Notes: generated by a model from the letters alone, not told the origin. DNA of 64,000 bases from Flavobacterium sp. (GCA_014379405.1 JACMLU010000018.1:310001-374000); one strand, 5' to 3'. Counted from the first letter of the stretch, positions 9,120 through 18,378 are shown. Made by a program: numbers and translations.

Positions 9120-9190
9120 GTCATTGCTGAGGAACGAAGTAATCTCATAACGAGAGCAACAAATGTGATTGCTTCGTTCCCCGCAATGAC
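9120..9190. repeat. Palindromic repeat, GTCATT family, copy 1
   Basis: Long hairpin: left arm 9120-9144, 22-nt loop 9145-9166, right arm 9167-9190. Arms start GTCATTGC and end GCAATGAC. The loop core CATAACGAGAGCAAC is shared, in reverse orientation, with the copy at 44791-44858. It lies between convergent genes and may act as a bidirectional terminator. Confidence 0.85.
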
Positions 9191-9193
9191 TTT

Positions 9194-9934
9194 TTAATAT
9201 TCAATCTTGCCAATATGTTTCATTATGCGAACAATTTTGGACTTCCTGTTATTGATGTATGATGAAGAACTTGTTGCAGAATATTTCCTTGGATTGGGCA
9301 AAATGGCGGCAATTCCTGCGGCTTGAATTTTGGTGAGGCTCACGGCGTCTTTTCTATACCAATGTTGAGTTGCGGCTTGGGCTCCGTAAACACCATTTCC
9401 CATTTCGATACTGTTTAGGTAAACTTCCATAATTCTTTCCTTGCCCCAAATTAATTCAATAAGAACCGTGAAATAGGCTTCAAGACCTTTGCGGAGATAA
9501 CTTCTGCCTTGCCAAAGAAATACATTTTTGGCTGTTTGTTGCGAAATGGTGCTTCCTCCCTTAATTCTTCGACCTCTTTCGTTGCTCTTGTAGGCTTTTT
9601 GCATCGCTGTAAAATCGAAACCATTATGAGTCAAAAAAGTCCCGTCTTCACTGGCAATAACCGCTTTTTGCAAATTAGGTGAAATATCTTCGATAGGTTC
9701 CCAATCGTGACTAAAATAATTTTCCTTACCATCAAGTTTGTTCTCTATAGCTCGAATAACCATCAAAGGTGTGAATAGAACCGGTACAAACTTAAAAAGG
9801 ACTACAAAAAAAACAGACAGTCCAAGAAACCACAAGAAAGCCTTGAATAAAAACCGAGTTACTTTGCTCTTGAAAGTTACCGAGTCTTTTTTTGCCGGTT
9901 GTTTTACTTTTTTCGATGTGATTTTTGTTGCCAT
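9194..9934 (-). CDS. mtgA: Monofunctional peptidoglycan transglycosylase
   Basis: Polymerises lipid II into glycan strands at the outer face of the inner membrane (GT51 family without a transpeptidase domain). One membrane segment lies at about residues 29-57. The catalytic Glu is E96 in [16 protein letters not shown]. Further GT51 motifs are [16 protein letters not shown], the [13 protein letters not shown] segment and [20 protein letters not shown]. 246 residues fits the monofunctional class. It is monocistronic and convergent with the TonB receptor across a palindromic repeat. Confidence 0.93.
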   Translation of the reverse strand: MATKITSKKVKQPAKKDSVTFKSKVTRFLFKAFLWFLGLSVFFVVLFKFVPVLFTPLMVIRAIENKLDGKENYFSHDWEPIEDISPNLQKAVIASEDGTFLTHNGFDFTAMQKAYKSNERGRRIKGGSTISQQTAKNVFLWQGRSYLRKGLEAYFTVLIELIWGKERIMEVYLNSIEMGNGVYGAQAATQHWYRKDAVSLTKIQAAGIAAILPNPRKYSATSSSSYINNRKSKIVRIMKHIGKIEY

Positions 9935-10061
9935 TCTGTTAAATCTGCTAATTTTTATAAATATAAAAAAATAATTTCGTTTTCAAAATTAACCATAAAA
10001 CAACAGTAAGTAAAACATTTAGAATTTGTATTTTTAAGAAATAATAAACCCCAATAATTTA

Positions 10062-11963
10062 ATGAAAAAGATATTATTTATAACATTGATAATGACAAAC
10101 TTAACCGCAATATCACAAACCACAATGTCGCCAGAATTGCTCTTGAAACTTGGAAGAGTAACCTCTTTAGGAATTTCTATTGACAATAAAAATATAATTT
10201 ATAAAGTAGATTTCCCTTCTGTCGAAGAAAACAAATCAAATTCAAAATTTTATTCTTTACCCATAATTGGTGGAACTCCAATAGAAGTCAGCTCAACCAA
10301 AGAATTATTAAAAGACAAAAATATTTCTCCCGATGGAAAATATATTGTTTATAATGAAGAGGTAAAAATCGACAAAGTCCACGGAAAAGATTTTTATCCT
10401 GAACTGGAGAAATCGAATGTTCAAGTTTACAACGCATTGGATTATCGTCATTGGGACAAATGGAATGAAGGCAAATTCAACCACGTTTTTTATAAAGAAA
10501 ACAAAGAAGGTTCTGTTGGAATTGACATTTTGAAGGACGAAAATTTTGACAGTCCACAAAAACCTTTTGGTGGAGACGAAGATTATATTTGGTCACCAGA
10601 CAGTAAAAGCATTTTATATGTTTGCAAGAAAAAATCAGGAACCGCTTATGCTACGAGCACCAATACAGACATCTACGAATACAATCTAGAAACTGGAAAA
10701 ACCAGCAATAGAACCGAAGGCAACTTGGGTTACGATAATTATCCTGCCTTTTCGCCAACAGGAAATTTGACTTGGCTGCAAATGAAACGCGACGGATATG
10801 AAGCTGACAAAAATGATATAATCGTCAATTTTAAAGGAATGAACATCAATTTGACTGCCAATTGGGACGGAACGGTTGAAAATTTTCTTTGGAGCAAAGA
10901 CGGCAAAAAAATATATTTTGTTGCACCAATTGACGGAACACTTCAACTGTTTGAAGTTGATTTTCCGGGATTAACCAAGAAAATGCCACAAGTGATTCAA
11001 GTGACCAATGGCGATTTCGACGTGGTGAACATCATTGGATTTTCAGGAGACAACATCATTGTGAACCGAACCGATATGAACCACGCCTCCGAAATTTTTT
11101 CATACAATATAAAGAAAAAAACTTGGCGTCAAGTGTCTAATGCAAACACGGAAACCTACAATTCATTAGCATTAAGCAAAACCGAAAGAAGATACGTTAC
11201 CACGACAGACGGCAAAAAAATGTTGGTTTGGGTAATTCTTCCGCCAAATTTTGATGCTACAAAAAAATACCCAACATTGCTTTATTGCCAAGGCGGGCCG
11301 CAAACACCATTGACACAATTTTATTCTTTCCGTTGGAATTTTCAATTAATGGCTGCCCAAGGATATATTGTCGTTGCTCCAAATCGTCGCGGAATGCAAG
11401 GTCACGGTGTGGAATGGAATGAACAAATCAGCAAAGATTGGGGCGGACAAGTGATGAACGACTATCTTTCAGCCATTGACGATGTGGCCAAAGAAAAATA
11501 TGTCGACAAAACCCGTTTAGGTTGCGTTGGAGCTAGTTATGGCGGTTATTCATCGTTTTATTTGGCTGGAATCCACAACAACAGATTCAAAACTTTTATT
11601 GCCCACGATGGTGTTTTCAATACTCAAAGTATGTTTGGAACTACAGAAGAAGTATTCTTTAACCTATTGGAATTTGGAGGAGCTTATTGGGAAAAAGACA
11701 ATGCTGTTGCACAAAAAAGCTACACCATATTTAATCCCGCCAGCCGAGTAGAAAAATGGAATACCCCCATTTTAATCATTCAAGGTGGAAATGATTTTAG
11801 AGTTTCTATTGGACAGGCGCAGGAAGCTTTCCAAGCGGCTCAATTGCGAGGAATAAAAAGTAGATTTCTGTATTTCCCGGAAGAAAATCATTGGGTTTTA
11901 AAACCTCAAAACGCATTGGTTTGGCAAAGAGAATTTTATAAATGGTTGAAGGAAACTTTATAA
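10062..11963 (+). CDS. S9 family prolyl oligopeptidase-like peptidase, secreted
   Basis: Serine peptidase of the prolyl oligopeptidase family with a Sec signal (MKKILFITLIMTNLTAISQ). Residues about 25-370 form WD40-like beta-propeller blades (for example YIWSPDSKSILYV and NYPAFSPTGNL). The C-terminal alpha/beta-hydrolase domain carries the nucleophile S492 in GASYGGYSS, the acid in GGNDFRVS and the His in EENHW. It is nearest to dipeptidyl aminopeptidase/acylaminoacyl-peptidase types; the cleaved substrate is unknown. No type IX secretion tail is present. It is monocistronic with a terminator behind it. Confidence 0.9.
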   Translation: MKKILFITLIMTNLTAISQTTMSPELLLKLGRVTSLGISIDNKNIIYKVDFPSVEENKSNSKFYSLPIIGGTPIEVSSTKELLKDKNISPDGKYIVYNEEVKIDKVHGKDFYPELEKSNVQVYNALDYRHWDKWNEGKFNHVFYKENKEGSVGIDILKDENFDSPQKPFGGDEDYIWSPDSKSILYVCKKKSGTAYATSTNTDIYEYNLETGKTSNRTEGNLGYDNYPAFSPTGNLTWLQMKRDGYEADKNDIIVNFKGMNINLTANWDGTVENFLWSKDGKKIYFVAPIDGTLQLFEVDFPGLTKKMPQVIQVTNGDFDVVNIIGFSGDNIIVNRTDMNHASEIFSYNIKKKTWRQVSNANTETYNSLALSKTERRYVTTTDGKKMLVWVILPPNFDATKKYPTLLYCQGGPQTPLTQFYSFRWNFQLMAAQGYIVVAPNRRGMQGHGVEWNEQISKDWGGQVMNDYLSAIDDVAKEKYVDKTRLGCVGASYGGYSSFYLAGIHNNRFKTFIAHDGVFNTQSMFGTTEEVFFNLLEFGGAYWEKDNAVAQKSYTIFNPASRVEKWNTPILIIQGGNDFRVSIGQAQEAFQAAQLRGIKSRFLYFPEENHWVLKPQNALVWQREFYKWLKETL

Positions 11964-11985
11964 AGTTCCGATATTTCATAAACTG

Positions 11986-12020
11986 AAAAATCCCATCAAA
12001 ATATTTTGACGGGATTTTTT
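11986..12020 (+). terminator. Intrinsic terminator after the S9 peptidase
   Basis: Stem AAAAATCCC...GGGATTTTTT with an AT-rich inner stem, ending in a T run; A-rich on the other side, so it may also serve accC on the reverse strand. Confidence 0.75.
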
Positions 12021-12040
12021 ATACAAATATAAATCTAGTT

Positions 12041-13387
12041 TTATTCTGGATCATTCATCTTGAAAGTATCCATAAAGGCAGTCGTATAATCACCAGCGAT
12101 ATAACGCGGATCATCCATCAACTGTCTGTGGAAAGGAATAGTTGTTTTGATTCCTTCGATCACGAATTCATCCAAAGCTCTTCTCATTTTACTGATTGCT
12201 TCTTCACGAGTTTGAGCCGTAGTAATCAGTTTTGCAATCATCGAATCGTAATTTGGTGGAATCGTGTAACCTGAATAAACGTGAGTATCCAAACGCACAC
12301 CGTGACCACCAGGCATATGAAGCGTCGTGATTTTACCCGGTGAAGGTCTAAAATCGCTATAAGGATCTTCGGCATTAATACGACATTCAATGGCATGCAA
12401 TTGTGGTAAATAATTTTTACCAGAAATTGGAATTCCTGCAGCAACCATAATTTGCTCGCGAATTAAATCATAATCAATAACTTGCTCGGTAATTGGGTGT
12501 TCTACTTGAATACGAGTATTCATTTCCATAAAATAGAAATTACGGTGTTTGTCCACCAAAAATTCTACCGTTCCAGCACCTTCGTACTTAATATATTCGG
12601 CTGCTTTTACGGCTGCCAATCCCATTTTTTTACGCAATTCGTCAGTCATAAATGGCGAAGGAGTTTCCTCAGTCAATTTTTGATGACGACGTTGTACAGA
12701 ACAATCTCTTTCAGAAAGGTGACATGCTTTTCCGTAAGAATCTCCAACAATTTGAATTTCGATATGTCTTGGTTCTTCAATAAGTTTCTCCAAATACATT
12801 CCGTCATTTCCAAAAGCTGCCGCCGATTCTTGACGAGCACCTTCCCATGCTTTCAACAAATCTTCTTCTTTCCAAACGGCACGCATTCCTTTTCCACCAC
12901 CTCCAGCTGTTGCTTTCAGCATTACTGGATAGCCCATGTCTTTGGCCAATTTTTGGGTTTGTTCGAAAGATTCCAATAATCCATCAGATCCGGGTACACA
13001 AGGAACTCCAGCAGCTTTCATTGTAGCTTTTGCCGAAGCTTTGTCTCCCATACGATCAATCATTTCTGGAGATGCACCTATGAATTTGATTCTATGTTCT
13101 TGACATATTTTTGAAAATTTTGAATTTTCGGAAAGAAATCCATAGCCTGGATGTATTGCGTCTGCATTTGTAATTTCGGCTGCGGCAATAATATTTGACA
13201 TTTTTAGATATGACAAATTGCTTGGAGGCGGCCCAATACAAACTGCTTCATCGGCAAACTTCACGTGCAAACTTTCGGCATCAGCAGTAGAATAAACAGC
13301 TACTGTTTTGATGCCCATTTCTTTACATGTTCTAATGATGCGAAGGGCAATTTCTCCTCTATTGGCTATTAGTATTTTTTTAAACAT
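12041..13387 (-). CDS. accC: Biotin carboxylase subunit of acetyl-CoA carboxylase
   Basis: Carboxylates the biotin of AccB using ATP and bicarbonate, the first step of fatty-acid synthesis. The N-terminal domain starts [19 protein letters not shown]. The ATP-grasp glycine loop is [12 protein letters not shown] (about residues 160-171), followed by HIEIQIVGD, the [12 protein letters not shown] segment and the [16 protein letters not shown] active-site region. 448 residues is the normal bacterial length. It is third in the order fabH-accB-accC on this strand, separated from accB by a 93-nt gap full of 7-8 bp tandem repeats. Confidence 0.97.
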   Translation of the reverse strand: MFKKILIANRGEIALRIIRTCKEMGIKTVAVYSTADAESLHVKFADEAVCIGPPPSNLSYLKMSNIIAAAEITNADAIHPGYGFLSENSKFSKICQEHRIKFIGASPEMIDRMGDKASAKATMKAAGVPCVPGSDGLLESFEQTQKLAKDMGYPVMLKATAGGGGKGMRAVWKEEDLLKAWEGARQESAAAFGNDGMYLEKLIEEPRHIEIQIVGDSYGKACHLSERDCSVQRRHQKLTEETPSPFMTDELRKKMGLAAVKAAEYIKYEGAGTVEFLVDKHRNFYFMEMNTRIQVEHPITEQVIDYDLIREQIMVAAGIPISGKNYLPQLHAIECRINAEDPYSDFRPSPGKITTLHMPGGHGVRLDTHVYSGYTIPPNYDSMIAKLITTAQTREEAISKMRRALDEFVIEGIKTTIPFHRQLMDDPRYIAGDYTTAFMDTFKMNDPE

Positions 13388-13395
13388 ATTTTTAA

Positions 13396-13427
13396 AATTA
13401 GATAATTAGACAATTTGATAATTAGAT
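13396..13427. repeat. Four tandem octamers (AATTAGAT type)
   Basis: Units AATTAGAT, AATTAGAC, AATTTGAT, AATTAGAT in the accB-accC gap. Confidence 0.75.
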
Positions 13428-13459
13428 AATTTACAAGCAAAATACTTTTACTTTATAAA

Positions 13460-13480
13460 TCTAAAATCTAAAATCTAAAA
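13460..13480. repeat. Three tandem heptamers TCTAAAA
   Basis: Three perfect copies of TCTAAAA directly after the accB stop (reverse-strand gene), in the same intergenic gap as the AATTAGAT octamers. Confidence 0.8.
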
Positions 13481-13957
13481 TTAAGACGGATCTACTAAAA
13501 ATAATGGTTGATCATATTCTACTGGCGACATGTCGTCAACCAATATTTTAACGATTTTACCGGATACTTCAGATTCGATTTCGTTAAATAATTTCATTGC
13601 TTCGATTACACAAAGTACATCTCCTTTGGCAATTACACTACCTACTTCAGCAAACATTGGTTTGTCTGGAGATGGTTTTCTATAGAAAGTTCCAATAATT
13701 GGAGATTTAATAGTGATGTAATTAGAATTCTCTACCGCTGGTGCGGCTGGAGTTGGAGCCACCGGAACAATTTGTTGAGCTGCTACTGGTTGAAGAGCTG
13801 GTTGAGCTGGAATTTGCTGAATATAAGTCGCTTCAGACACATTTCCTTCCAAGGTTGTTCTAATGGTGATTTTAACATCGTCCATCTCTAATTTAACTTC
13901 AGCAACTCCTGAGTTTGCTACAAATTTGATTAGATTTTGAATTTCTTTTAAATCCAT
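13481..13957 (-). CDS. accB: Biotin carboxyl carrier protein of acetyl-CoA carboxylase
   Basis: Carries the carboxyl group on a biotinyl-lysine between biotin carboxylase and carboxyltransferase. The N-terminal part (about residues 1-45) is a short structured segment, then an Ala/Pro-rich flexible linker (about 46-75), then the biotinyl domain (about 80-157). The biotinylation site is K122 in VIEAMKLFNE. 158 residues is typical. It lies 24 nt after fabH and upstream of accC. Confidence 0.96.
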   Translation of the reverse strand: MDLKEIQNLIKFVANSGVAEVKLEMDDVKITIRTTLEGNVSEATYIQQIPAQPALQPVAAQQIVPVAPTPAAPAVENSNYITIKSPIIGTFYRKPSPDKPMFAEVGSVIAKGDVLCVIEAMKLFNEIESEVSGKIVKILVDDMSPVEYDQPLFLVDPS

Positions 13958-13981
13958 GATTATTTGTGTTTTAGTTTAAAT

Positions 13982-14980
13982 TTATTTTTTATCGTATGCC
14001 CATTTTAGGTAAATAGAACCCCATGTAAATCCACCCCCAAAAGCTGCCAAAATAATGGTATCCCCTTTTTTGAATAGGTTTTCAAAATCGTTAAGAACTA
14101 ATGGTAAAGTTGCCGATGTAGTATTTCCGTATTTTTCTATATTCATCAATACTTTTGAATCTTCTAAATTCATACGGCTAGCCGTAGCATCAATGATACG
14201 TTTGTTTGCTTGATGAGGAACCAACCAGTCTACGTCTGCATTGGTCAAATTATTTCTTTTCAGAATCATTTCACTTGCATCGGCCATGTTGGTCACTGCA
14301 TATTTAAAAACAGTTTTCCCATCTTGCTTGATATTGTGTCTTCCTTCTTCAACCGTTTGAATTGTTGCAGGGTGCAATGATCCACCAGCATCGATTTTAA
14401 GAAAATCACGACCAACTGAGTCGCTTCTCAAGTATTCGTCCACTAATCCCAATCCTTCGTAATTAGGTTCGAACAATGCTGCGCCTGCTCCATCACCAAA
14501 AATAATACAAGTAGTACGATCAGTATAATCTACGATGGAGGACATTTTATCAGCTCCTATAAGTAGTACTTTTTTATATCTCCCTGATTGAATATAGGCT
14601 GCTGCAGTGGACATTCCATATAAAAAACTGGAACATGCCGCTTGTAAATCATAAGCAAAGGCATTTGTCGCTCCAATTTCAGTTGCTACATACACACCTG
14701 ACGCTGCCACTGGCATATCTGGAGTTGCCGTTGCCAATATAACCATATCAATCTCTAAAGGATCAATATTGGCTTTAGCTATTAAATCTTGAGCTGCTTT
14801 TATAGCCAAATATGAAGTTCCTTTAGTATCGTCTTTCAGAATTCTTCTTTCTTTTATTCCCGTGCGAGAGGTTATCCACTCGTCGTTGGTGTCCACTAAT
14901 GTTTCGAGAATCTTGTTTGTAAGCACATAGTCTGGAACATAAGCTCCAACAGCTGTGATTGCGGCAGTAATATTATTCAT
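13982..14980 (-). CDS. fabH: Beta-ketoacyl-ACP synthase III
   Basis: Condenses acetyl-CoA (or a branched starter) with malonyl-ACP to start fatty-acid synthesis. The catalytic Cys is in the LQAACSSFLYG segment (about residue 113), the His in WLVPHQANKRII and the Asn in IEKYGNTTSATLP. The N-terminal motif WITSRTGIKERRI is diagnostic. 332 residues matches the family. It starts the fabH-accB-accC cluster; a stem-loop at 15104-15135 separates it from the upstream rpmF. Confidence 0.96.
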   Translation of the reverse strand: MNNITAAITAVGAYVPDYVLTNKILETLVDTNDEWITSRTGIKERRILKDDTKGTSYLAIKAAQDLIAKANIDPLEIDMVILATATPDMPVAASGVYVATEIGATNAFAYDLQAACSSFLYGMSTAAAYIQSGRYKKVLLIGADKMSSIVDYTDRTTCIIFGDGAGAALFEPNYEGLGLVDEYLRSDSVGRDFLKIDAGGSLHPATIQTVEEGRHNIKQDGKTVFKYAVTNMADASEMILKRNNLTNADVDWLVPHQANKRIIDATASRMNLEDSKVLMNIEKYGNTTSATLPLVLNDFENLFKKGDTIILAAFGGGFTWGSIYLKWAYDKK

Positions 14981-15103
14981 TATACTCTGTTATTTCTTAC
15001 CAAATGCTGCCATTTGAAAAATTTCTAAAGGACTCGAAAATTACAAAAAAAATCTAATCCTCATCGTTTTAATTGCTCTTATTTAATGAAAATTATAAAC
15101 AAC

Positions 15104-15135
15104 AAAAAAAACTCTCACATTGGTTGTGAGAGTTT
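15104..15135 (-). terminator. Terminator or attenuator between rpmF and fabH
   Basis: Perfect 11-bp stem CTCTCACA/TGTGAGAG with flanking AAA/TTT, and an A run at 15104-15110 that reads as a U run on the reverse strand. Confidence 0.8.
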
Positions 15136-15157
15136 AAATATCATTTACATAAATGTA

Positions 15158-15352
15158 TTAAGCAACCGCTACAGATTTATCTATAACAACTTGCCCTCTG
15201 TAATACATTTTACCTTCGTGCCAGTAAGCTCTGTGGTATAAGTGTGCTTCACCTGTGATTGGGCAAGTAGCGATTTGTGCTACAGTAGCTTTATAATGTG
15301 TTCTTCTTTTATCTCTTCTTGTTTTCGAGATTTTTCTTTTAGGATGCGCCAT
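15158..15352 (-). CDS. rpmF: 50S ribosomal protein L32
   Basis: Small large-subunit protein. It starts [21 protein letters not shown], the standard L32 N-terminus apart from AHPK for AVPK, and carries [15 protein letters not shown], with only one Cys left from the zinc-ribbon form. 64 residues. It follows the DUF177 gene after 9 nt, the widespread yceD-rpmF pairing, and is followed by a strong stem-loop. Confidence 0.95.
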   Translation of the reverse strand: MAHPKRKISKTRRDKRRTHYKATVAQIATCPITGEAHLYHRAYWHEGKMYYRGQVVIDKSVAVA

Positions 15353-15361
15353 TTTACTATA

Positions 15362-15913
15362 TTATTTATCCGTTAATAGTTGCTTTAATTTGTCCCAACG
15401 TGGGTCAATATTTTCTTCTTTTTGTTCTTTTTTATTTTCTTTTTTCAGCTCTTTTACTGTTAATTCTTTCAGTTTTGCCAAAGCTTCCGTATTTAAACTT
15501 CCATCTTTAACCCCTGGATGAATTCGTCTTAGAGGAACCGAAAGCACAATCATTTCATATATATATTGTGCAATATCTATTTGATATTCTCCATGTGGCA
15601 AAATCAGCAACTCTTCGTTGTCATTATTGAACACCTCTCCAAAACGAACAATCAACTTCATTTTACCTTTTATCGGCAAATCAAACTCTTCGTTTGTCAT
15701 ATCACAAGGAACATTAACCGTTCCTTTATGCTTGAAAGCCAACTCCAACATAGTGCTTTTTTTCTCTAAAACTACATTTACTTTGATATTTGAATCGTTA
15801 AATTCGTGATAATCAAAGATTTCAAAGAACGCATTACTTATTTGGTACTCAAAATGATGTTTTCCTGGCTTTAATCCTATAAAAGGAATTAAAAATTCTT
15901 TTGTCTTGTTCAT
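15362..15913 (-). CDS. DUF177/YceD family protein
   Basis: YceD-family protein encoded directly upstream of rpmF, implicated in large-subunit or 23S rRNA maturation in other bacteria. A longer frame opens at 15973, but a TATCTTTG promoter box at 15947-15954 lies inside it, so the Met at 15913 (MNKTKEFLIPFIGLKPGKH) is the real start, giving 183 residues. The family segment VNVPCDMTNEEFDLPI is visible; the Cys pair of some YceD proteins is reduced to one. The C-terminal tail is Lys/Glu-rich and ends DPRWDKLKQLL, as is typical. Confidence 0.88.
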   Translation of the reverse strand: MNKTKEFLIPFIGLKPGKHHFEYQISNAFFEIFDYHEFNDSNIKVNVVLEKKSTMLELAFKHKGTVNVPCDMTNEEFDLPIKGKMKLIVRFGEVFNNDNEELLILPHGEYQIDIAQYIYEMIVLSVPLRRIHPGVKDGSLNTEALAKLKELTVKELKKENKKEQKEENIDPRWDKLKQLLTDK

Positions 15914-15946
15914 TTCAACAACAATTTGCCCTAAACTTCGGGAGTG

Positions 15947-15954
15947 CAAAGATA
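15947..15954 (-). promoter_or_regulatory. -7 promoter box of DUF177-rpmF
   Basis: TATCTTTG on the reverse strand, 33 nt before the ATG at 15913. It decides the start choice of the DUF177 gene. Confidence 0.65.
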
Positions 15955-16003
15955 TAAAATTATTGTAAACCAAATAATCTTATTTATCTTTTTTTGTTTA
16001 TAT

Positions 16004-17047
16004 CTATTTTTCTTTTGTTTTTAGCGGCTTTTGGCTGATTTCTGCATATTGATTTCTTGAATTATAGATATCAATTGCAAGATAAACAGCTTCTTTAAAC
16101 GAATTATAATCAGCTATACCCTTTCCTGCTATGTCATAAGCAGTACCATGATCTGGCGAAGTTCTTACTTTATTCAAACCAGCAGTATAATTCACTCCAT
16201 TTCCAAACGATAATGTTTTGAAAGGAATTAATCCCTGATCGTGATAAGTTGCAATAATTGCATCGTATTTTTCATACTGACTGCTTCCAAAAAAGCCATC
16301 GGCAGCAAAAGGACCAAAAACCAATGTCCCTTTTTCAAATATTTTTTTCAATGCTGGTTTCAATATCACATCGTCTTCTTTACCAATAACGCCACCATCT
16401 CCACAATGTGGATTCAATCCCAGCACTGCAATTTTTGGTTTATTGACACTAAAATCCTGTATCAACGACTGTTTTATGGTCTCTATTTTTTTAACAATCA
16501 ATTCTTCTGTAAGATGCGAAGCCACTTCATTTATGGCAATATGATCCGTCAACAATCCCACTCTCAAATTATCCTGAACCATCAGCATCAAGGCATTTCC
16601 TTCCAACTCTTGACCTAAATAATCAGTATGTCCTGGGAATTTAAATGATTCTGATTGAATATTGCATTTATTTATTGGCGCAGTAACCAAAACATCTATA
16701 AGATCTTCCTTCAAAGCTTTAGTAGCAGCAACAAATGATTTTATGGCATATTTTCCAACTTTTTCATCGTTTACTCCGAAATTTATTTCCACCCCTTCTT
16801 GCCAAACATTCAAAACATTGATTTTACCCAAAACTATTTGGTCTAACCTATCAATTCCATGAAGTGCCGACGTAGATTCTAAATTCTTTTTTACAAAGGA
16901 AAGGATTTTTACATTGGCAAAAATAACCGGTGTACATAATTCCAACATTCTCGAATCTTCAAATGTTTTTAGAATAACTTCGCTTCCAATACCGTTTAAA
17001 TCTCCAATTGAAATTCCAACGATTATATTTTCTGCTTTTTTTATCAT
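16004..17047 (-). CDS. pdxA: 4-hydroxythreonine-4-phosphate dehydrogenase
   Basis: NAD-dependent oxidative decarboxylation in pyridoxal-5'-phosphate synthesis. Signatures are VGISIGDLNGIGSEVILK near the N-terminus, VTAPINK, the metal-binding FPGHTDYLG segment, LNPHCGDGG and the C-terminal YHDQGLIPFKTLSF and TSPDHGTAYDIAGKG. 347 residues is normal. It is divergent from ribE with overlapping promoter boxes. Confidence 0.96.
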   Translation of the reverse strand: MIKKAENIIVGISIGDLNGIGSEVILKTFEDSRMLELCTPVIFANVKILSFVKKNLESTSALHGIDRLDQIVLGKINVLNVWQEGVEINFGVNDEKVGKYAIKSFVAATKALKEDLIDVLVTAPINKCNIQSESFKFPGHTDYLGQELEGNALMLMVQDNLRVGLLTDHIAINEVASHLTEELIVKKIETIKQSLIQDFSVNKPKIAVLGLNPHCGDGGVIGKEDDVILKPALKKIFEKGTLVFGPFAADGFFGSSQYEKYDAIIATYHDQGLIPFKTLSFGNGVNYTAGLNKVRTSPDHGTAYDIAGKGIADYNSFKEAVYLAIDIYNSRNQYAEISQKPLKTKEK

Positions 17048-17067
17048 GACATCACATTATTTATTGC

Positions 17068-17088
17068 TAATTTTGAAGTGCAAATTTA
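17068..17088. promoter_or_regulatory. Divergent promoter boxes of ribE and pdxA
   Basis: TAATTTTG at 17068-17075 faces ribE; TAAATTTG at 17081-17088 on the reverse strand faces pdxA. Both match TAnnTTTG and are 5 nt apart, so the two promoters should exclude each other. Confidence 0.5.
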
Positions 17089-17105
17089 GTAAAATAAAAT
17101 AAGAA

Positions 17106-17693
17106 ATGTTTACAGGAATAATAGAAACCCTTGGCAAAGTCCAAGAAATCAAAAAAGACAAAGACAATGTTCATATTACAATAGATTCCTCCATTACCGA
17201 CGAACTTCAAATAGACCAAAGCGTCGCTCATAATGGAATTTGTATGACTGTAGTCGCCATCGACAAAAACCTTTACACAGTAACCGCCATTGCAGAAACA
17301 ATCAAAAAAACAAATATTTCACATTGGAAAACTGGCGATAGCATTAACCTCGAAAGAGCAATGAAATTAGGAGATCGATTGGACGGACACATCGTTCAGG
17401 GCCACGTTGACCAAATTGGGAATTGCATTGTCGCAAAAGAAACCAATGGGAGCTGGTATTACACTTTTGAATATGACGAATCTCTTGAAAACATAACCAT
17501 CGAAAAAGGTTCTATTACGGTAAACGGAGTGAGTTTAACAGTGGTAGATTCAGGTAAAAATAATTTTAGCGTAGCCATCATTCCTTACACTTTTGAACAT
17601 ACCAATTTTAATTCTTTCAAAGAAGAAACAAAAGTAAACCTTGAATTTGACGTGATTGGCAAATATGTTTCTAAATTATATTCAAACAAATAA
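17106..17693 (+). CDS. ribE: Riboflavin synthase alpha chain
   Basis: Dismutates two 6,7-dimethyl-8-ribityllumazine molecules into riboflavin. Two lumazine-binding repeats are visible: MFTGIIETLGKV with NGICMTVV, and GHIVQGHVDQIG with NGVSLTVVD. The C-terminal YTFEHTNF and YVSKL segment completes the fold. 195 residues is typical. Confidence 0.95.
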   Translation: MFTGIIETLGKVQEIKKDKDNVHITIDSSITDELQIDQSVAHNGICMTVVAIDKNLYTVTAIAETIKKTNISHWKTGDSINLERAMKLGDRLDGHIVQGHVDQIGNCIVAKETNGSWYYTFEYDESLENITIEKGSITVNGVSLTVVDSGKNNFSVAIIPYTFEHTNFNSFKEETKVNLEFDVIGKYVSKLYSNK

Positions 17694-17712
17694 AAAATAA
17701 GCACTTTTTACA

Positions 17713-17757
17713 AAAAAAACAAAGGCTTCAATTTTTAAATTGAAGCCTTTGTTTTTA
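17713..17757. terminator. Bidirectional terminator between ribE and a small gene
   Basis: Long perfect stem AACAAAGGCTTCAAT/ATTGAAGCCTTTGTT with an A run on one side and a T run on the other; it serves both convergent genes and overlaps the end of the 17735-17956 gene. Confidence 0.85.
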
Positions 17758-17956
17758 CTTGATGTTTACAAATAATATATATCCCTAAAAATATTGCCAT
17801 TAACAATAAAACCACAAGATTATCATCAATAGACAGTCCTGGCGGTGGTGGTTTCGCTTTTGCTCCCGGCATTGGAGGAGATGGTGCCGCAAAAGTATCC
17901 ATCACACCAAGAAGGGTGATAATTAAAATAAAAAACCTGTTCACAATAGTTTTCAT
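17735..17956 (-). CDS. Small Pro-rich membrane protein
   Basis: A 73-residue protein of unknown function: signal peptide (to about DTFAAP), a Pro/Gly-rich stretch (SPPMPGAKAKPPPPGLSID) and one C-terminal transmembrane helix (about residues 47-63). The layout matches a recurrent family of tiny PPPPG-type proteins in Flavobacteria. A possible -7 box (TAACTTTG) lies at 18029-18036. Real by architecture; role unknown. Confidence 0.65.
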   Translation of the reverse strand: MKTIVNRFFILIITLLGVMDTFAAPSPPMPGAKAKPPPPGLSIDDNLVVLLLMAIFLGIYIICKHQVKTKASI

Positions 17957-18119
17957 AATTATTGAAAGAAATAACGAAATAACAAGTTTTTGTTTAATTA
18001 TAACTCATAAATCCCTTTAATAACGTAACAAAGTTATTTATATTTTACTAGGAAACAATTTGATCATCGACTAAAATGCGTTTTTTATCGATAAAAAGCA
18101 TTAGTGGATACAGGCCATA

Positions 18120-18158
18120 AAAAAAACCCCACAAAGTCAATGAATTTGAAGGGTTTTA
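18120..18158 (-). terminator. Terminator after the tRNA gene
   Basis: On the reverse strand AAAACCC and GGGTTTT pair around a CAAA/TTTG inner stem, followed by a T run. Confidence 0.65.
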
Positions 18159-18160
18159 TG

Positions 18161-18234
18161 TGGTCCCACTTGGAATCGAACCAAGCACCTACTGATTATG
18201 AGTCAGTTGCTCTAACCGAATGAGCTATAGGACC
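18161..18234 (-). tRNA. tRNA with CAT anticodon (Met elongator or Ile2)
   Basis: A full cloverleaf reads on the reverse strand: acceptor stem GGTCCTA/TGGGACC, D-arm AGCTCATTCGGTTAGAGCA, anticodon arm ACTGA-CTCATAA-TCAGT, T-arm CTTGG-TTCGATT-CCAAG, discriminator A. 74 nt, CCA not encoded. The anticodon is CAT. The G1-C72 pair argues against an initiator tRNA. Met elongator and lysidine-modified Ile2 cannot be told apart with confidence by eye. Confidence 0.92.
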
Positions 18235-18378
18235 TTTAAGCGGATGCGAAATTACTACTATTTTATATTTGTTGCAAATATTTTTGGAATAGATTTTCAC
18301 ATAAACCCTTTAATACGCTAATTAACACAGAACCTACTGATTATTAGAAACATTCAAAAAATCATTTTTAAAAATAAA

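Noticed and set aside
10062..11963. Type IX secretion C-terminal sorting domain on the S9 peptidase
   Set aside because: The protein ends with the hydrolase domain (FYKWLKETL) and has no sorting-domain motif.
12482..12979. 165-codon open frame on the + strand
   Set aside because: Lies wholly antisense to accC; hydrophobic/aromatic-rich composition typical of a frame opposite a conserved gene; no promoter or family motif.
15914..15973. N-terminal extension of the DUF177 protein
   Set aside because: Contains the TATCTTTG promoter box and has no family similarity.
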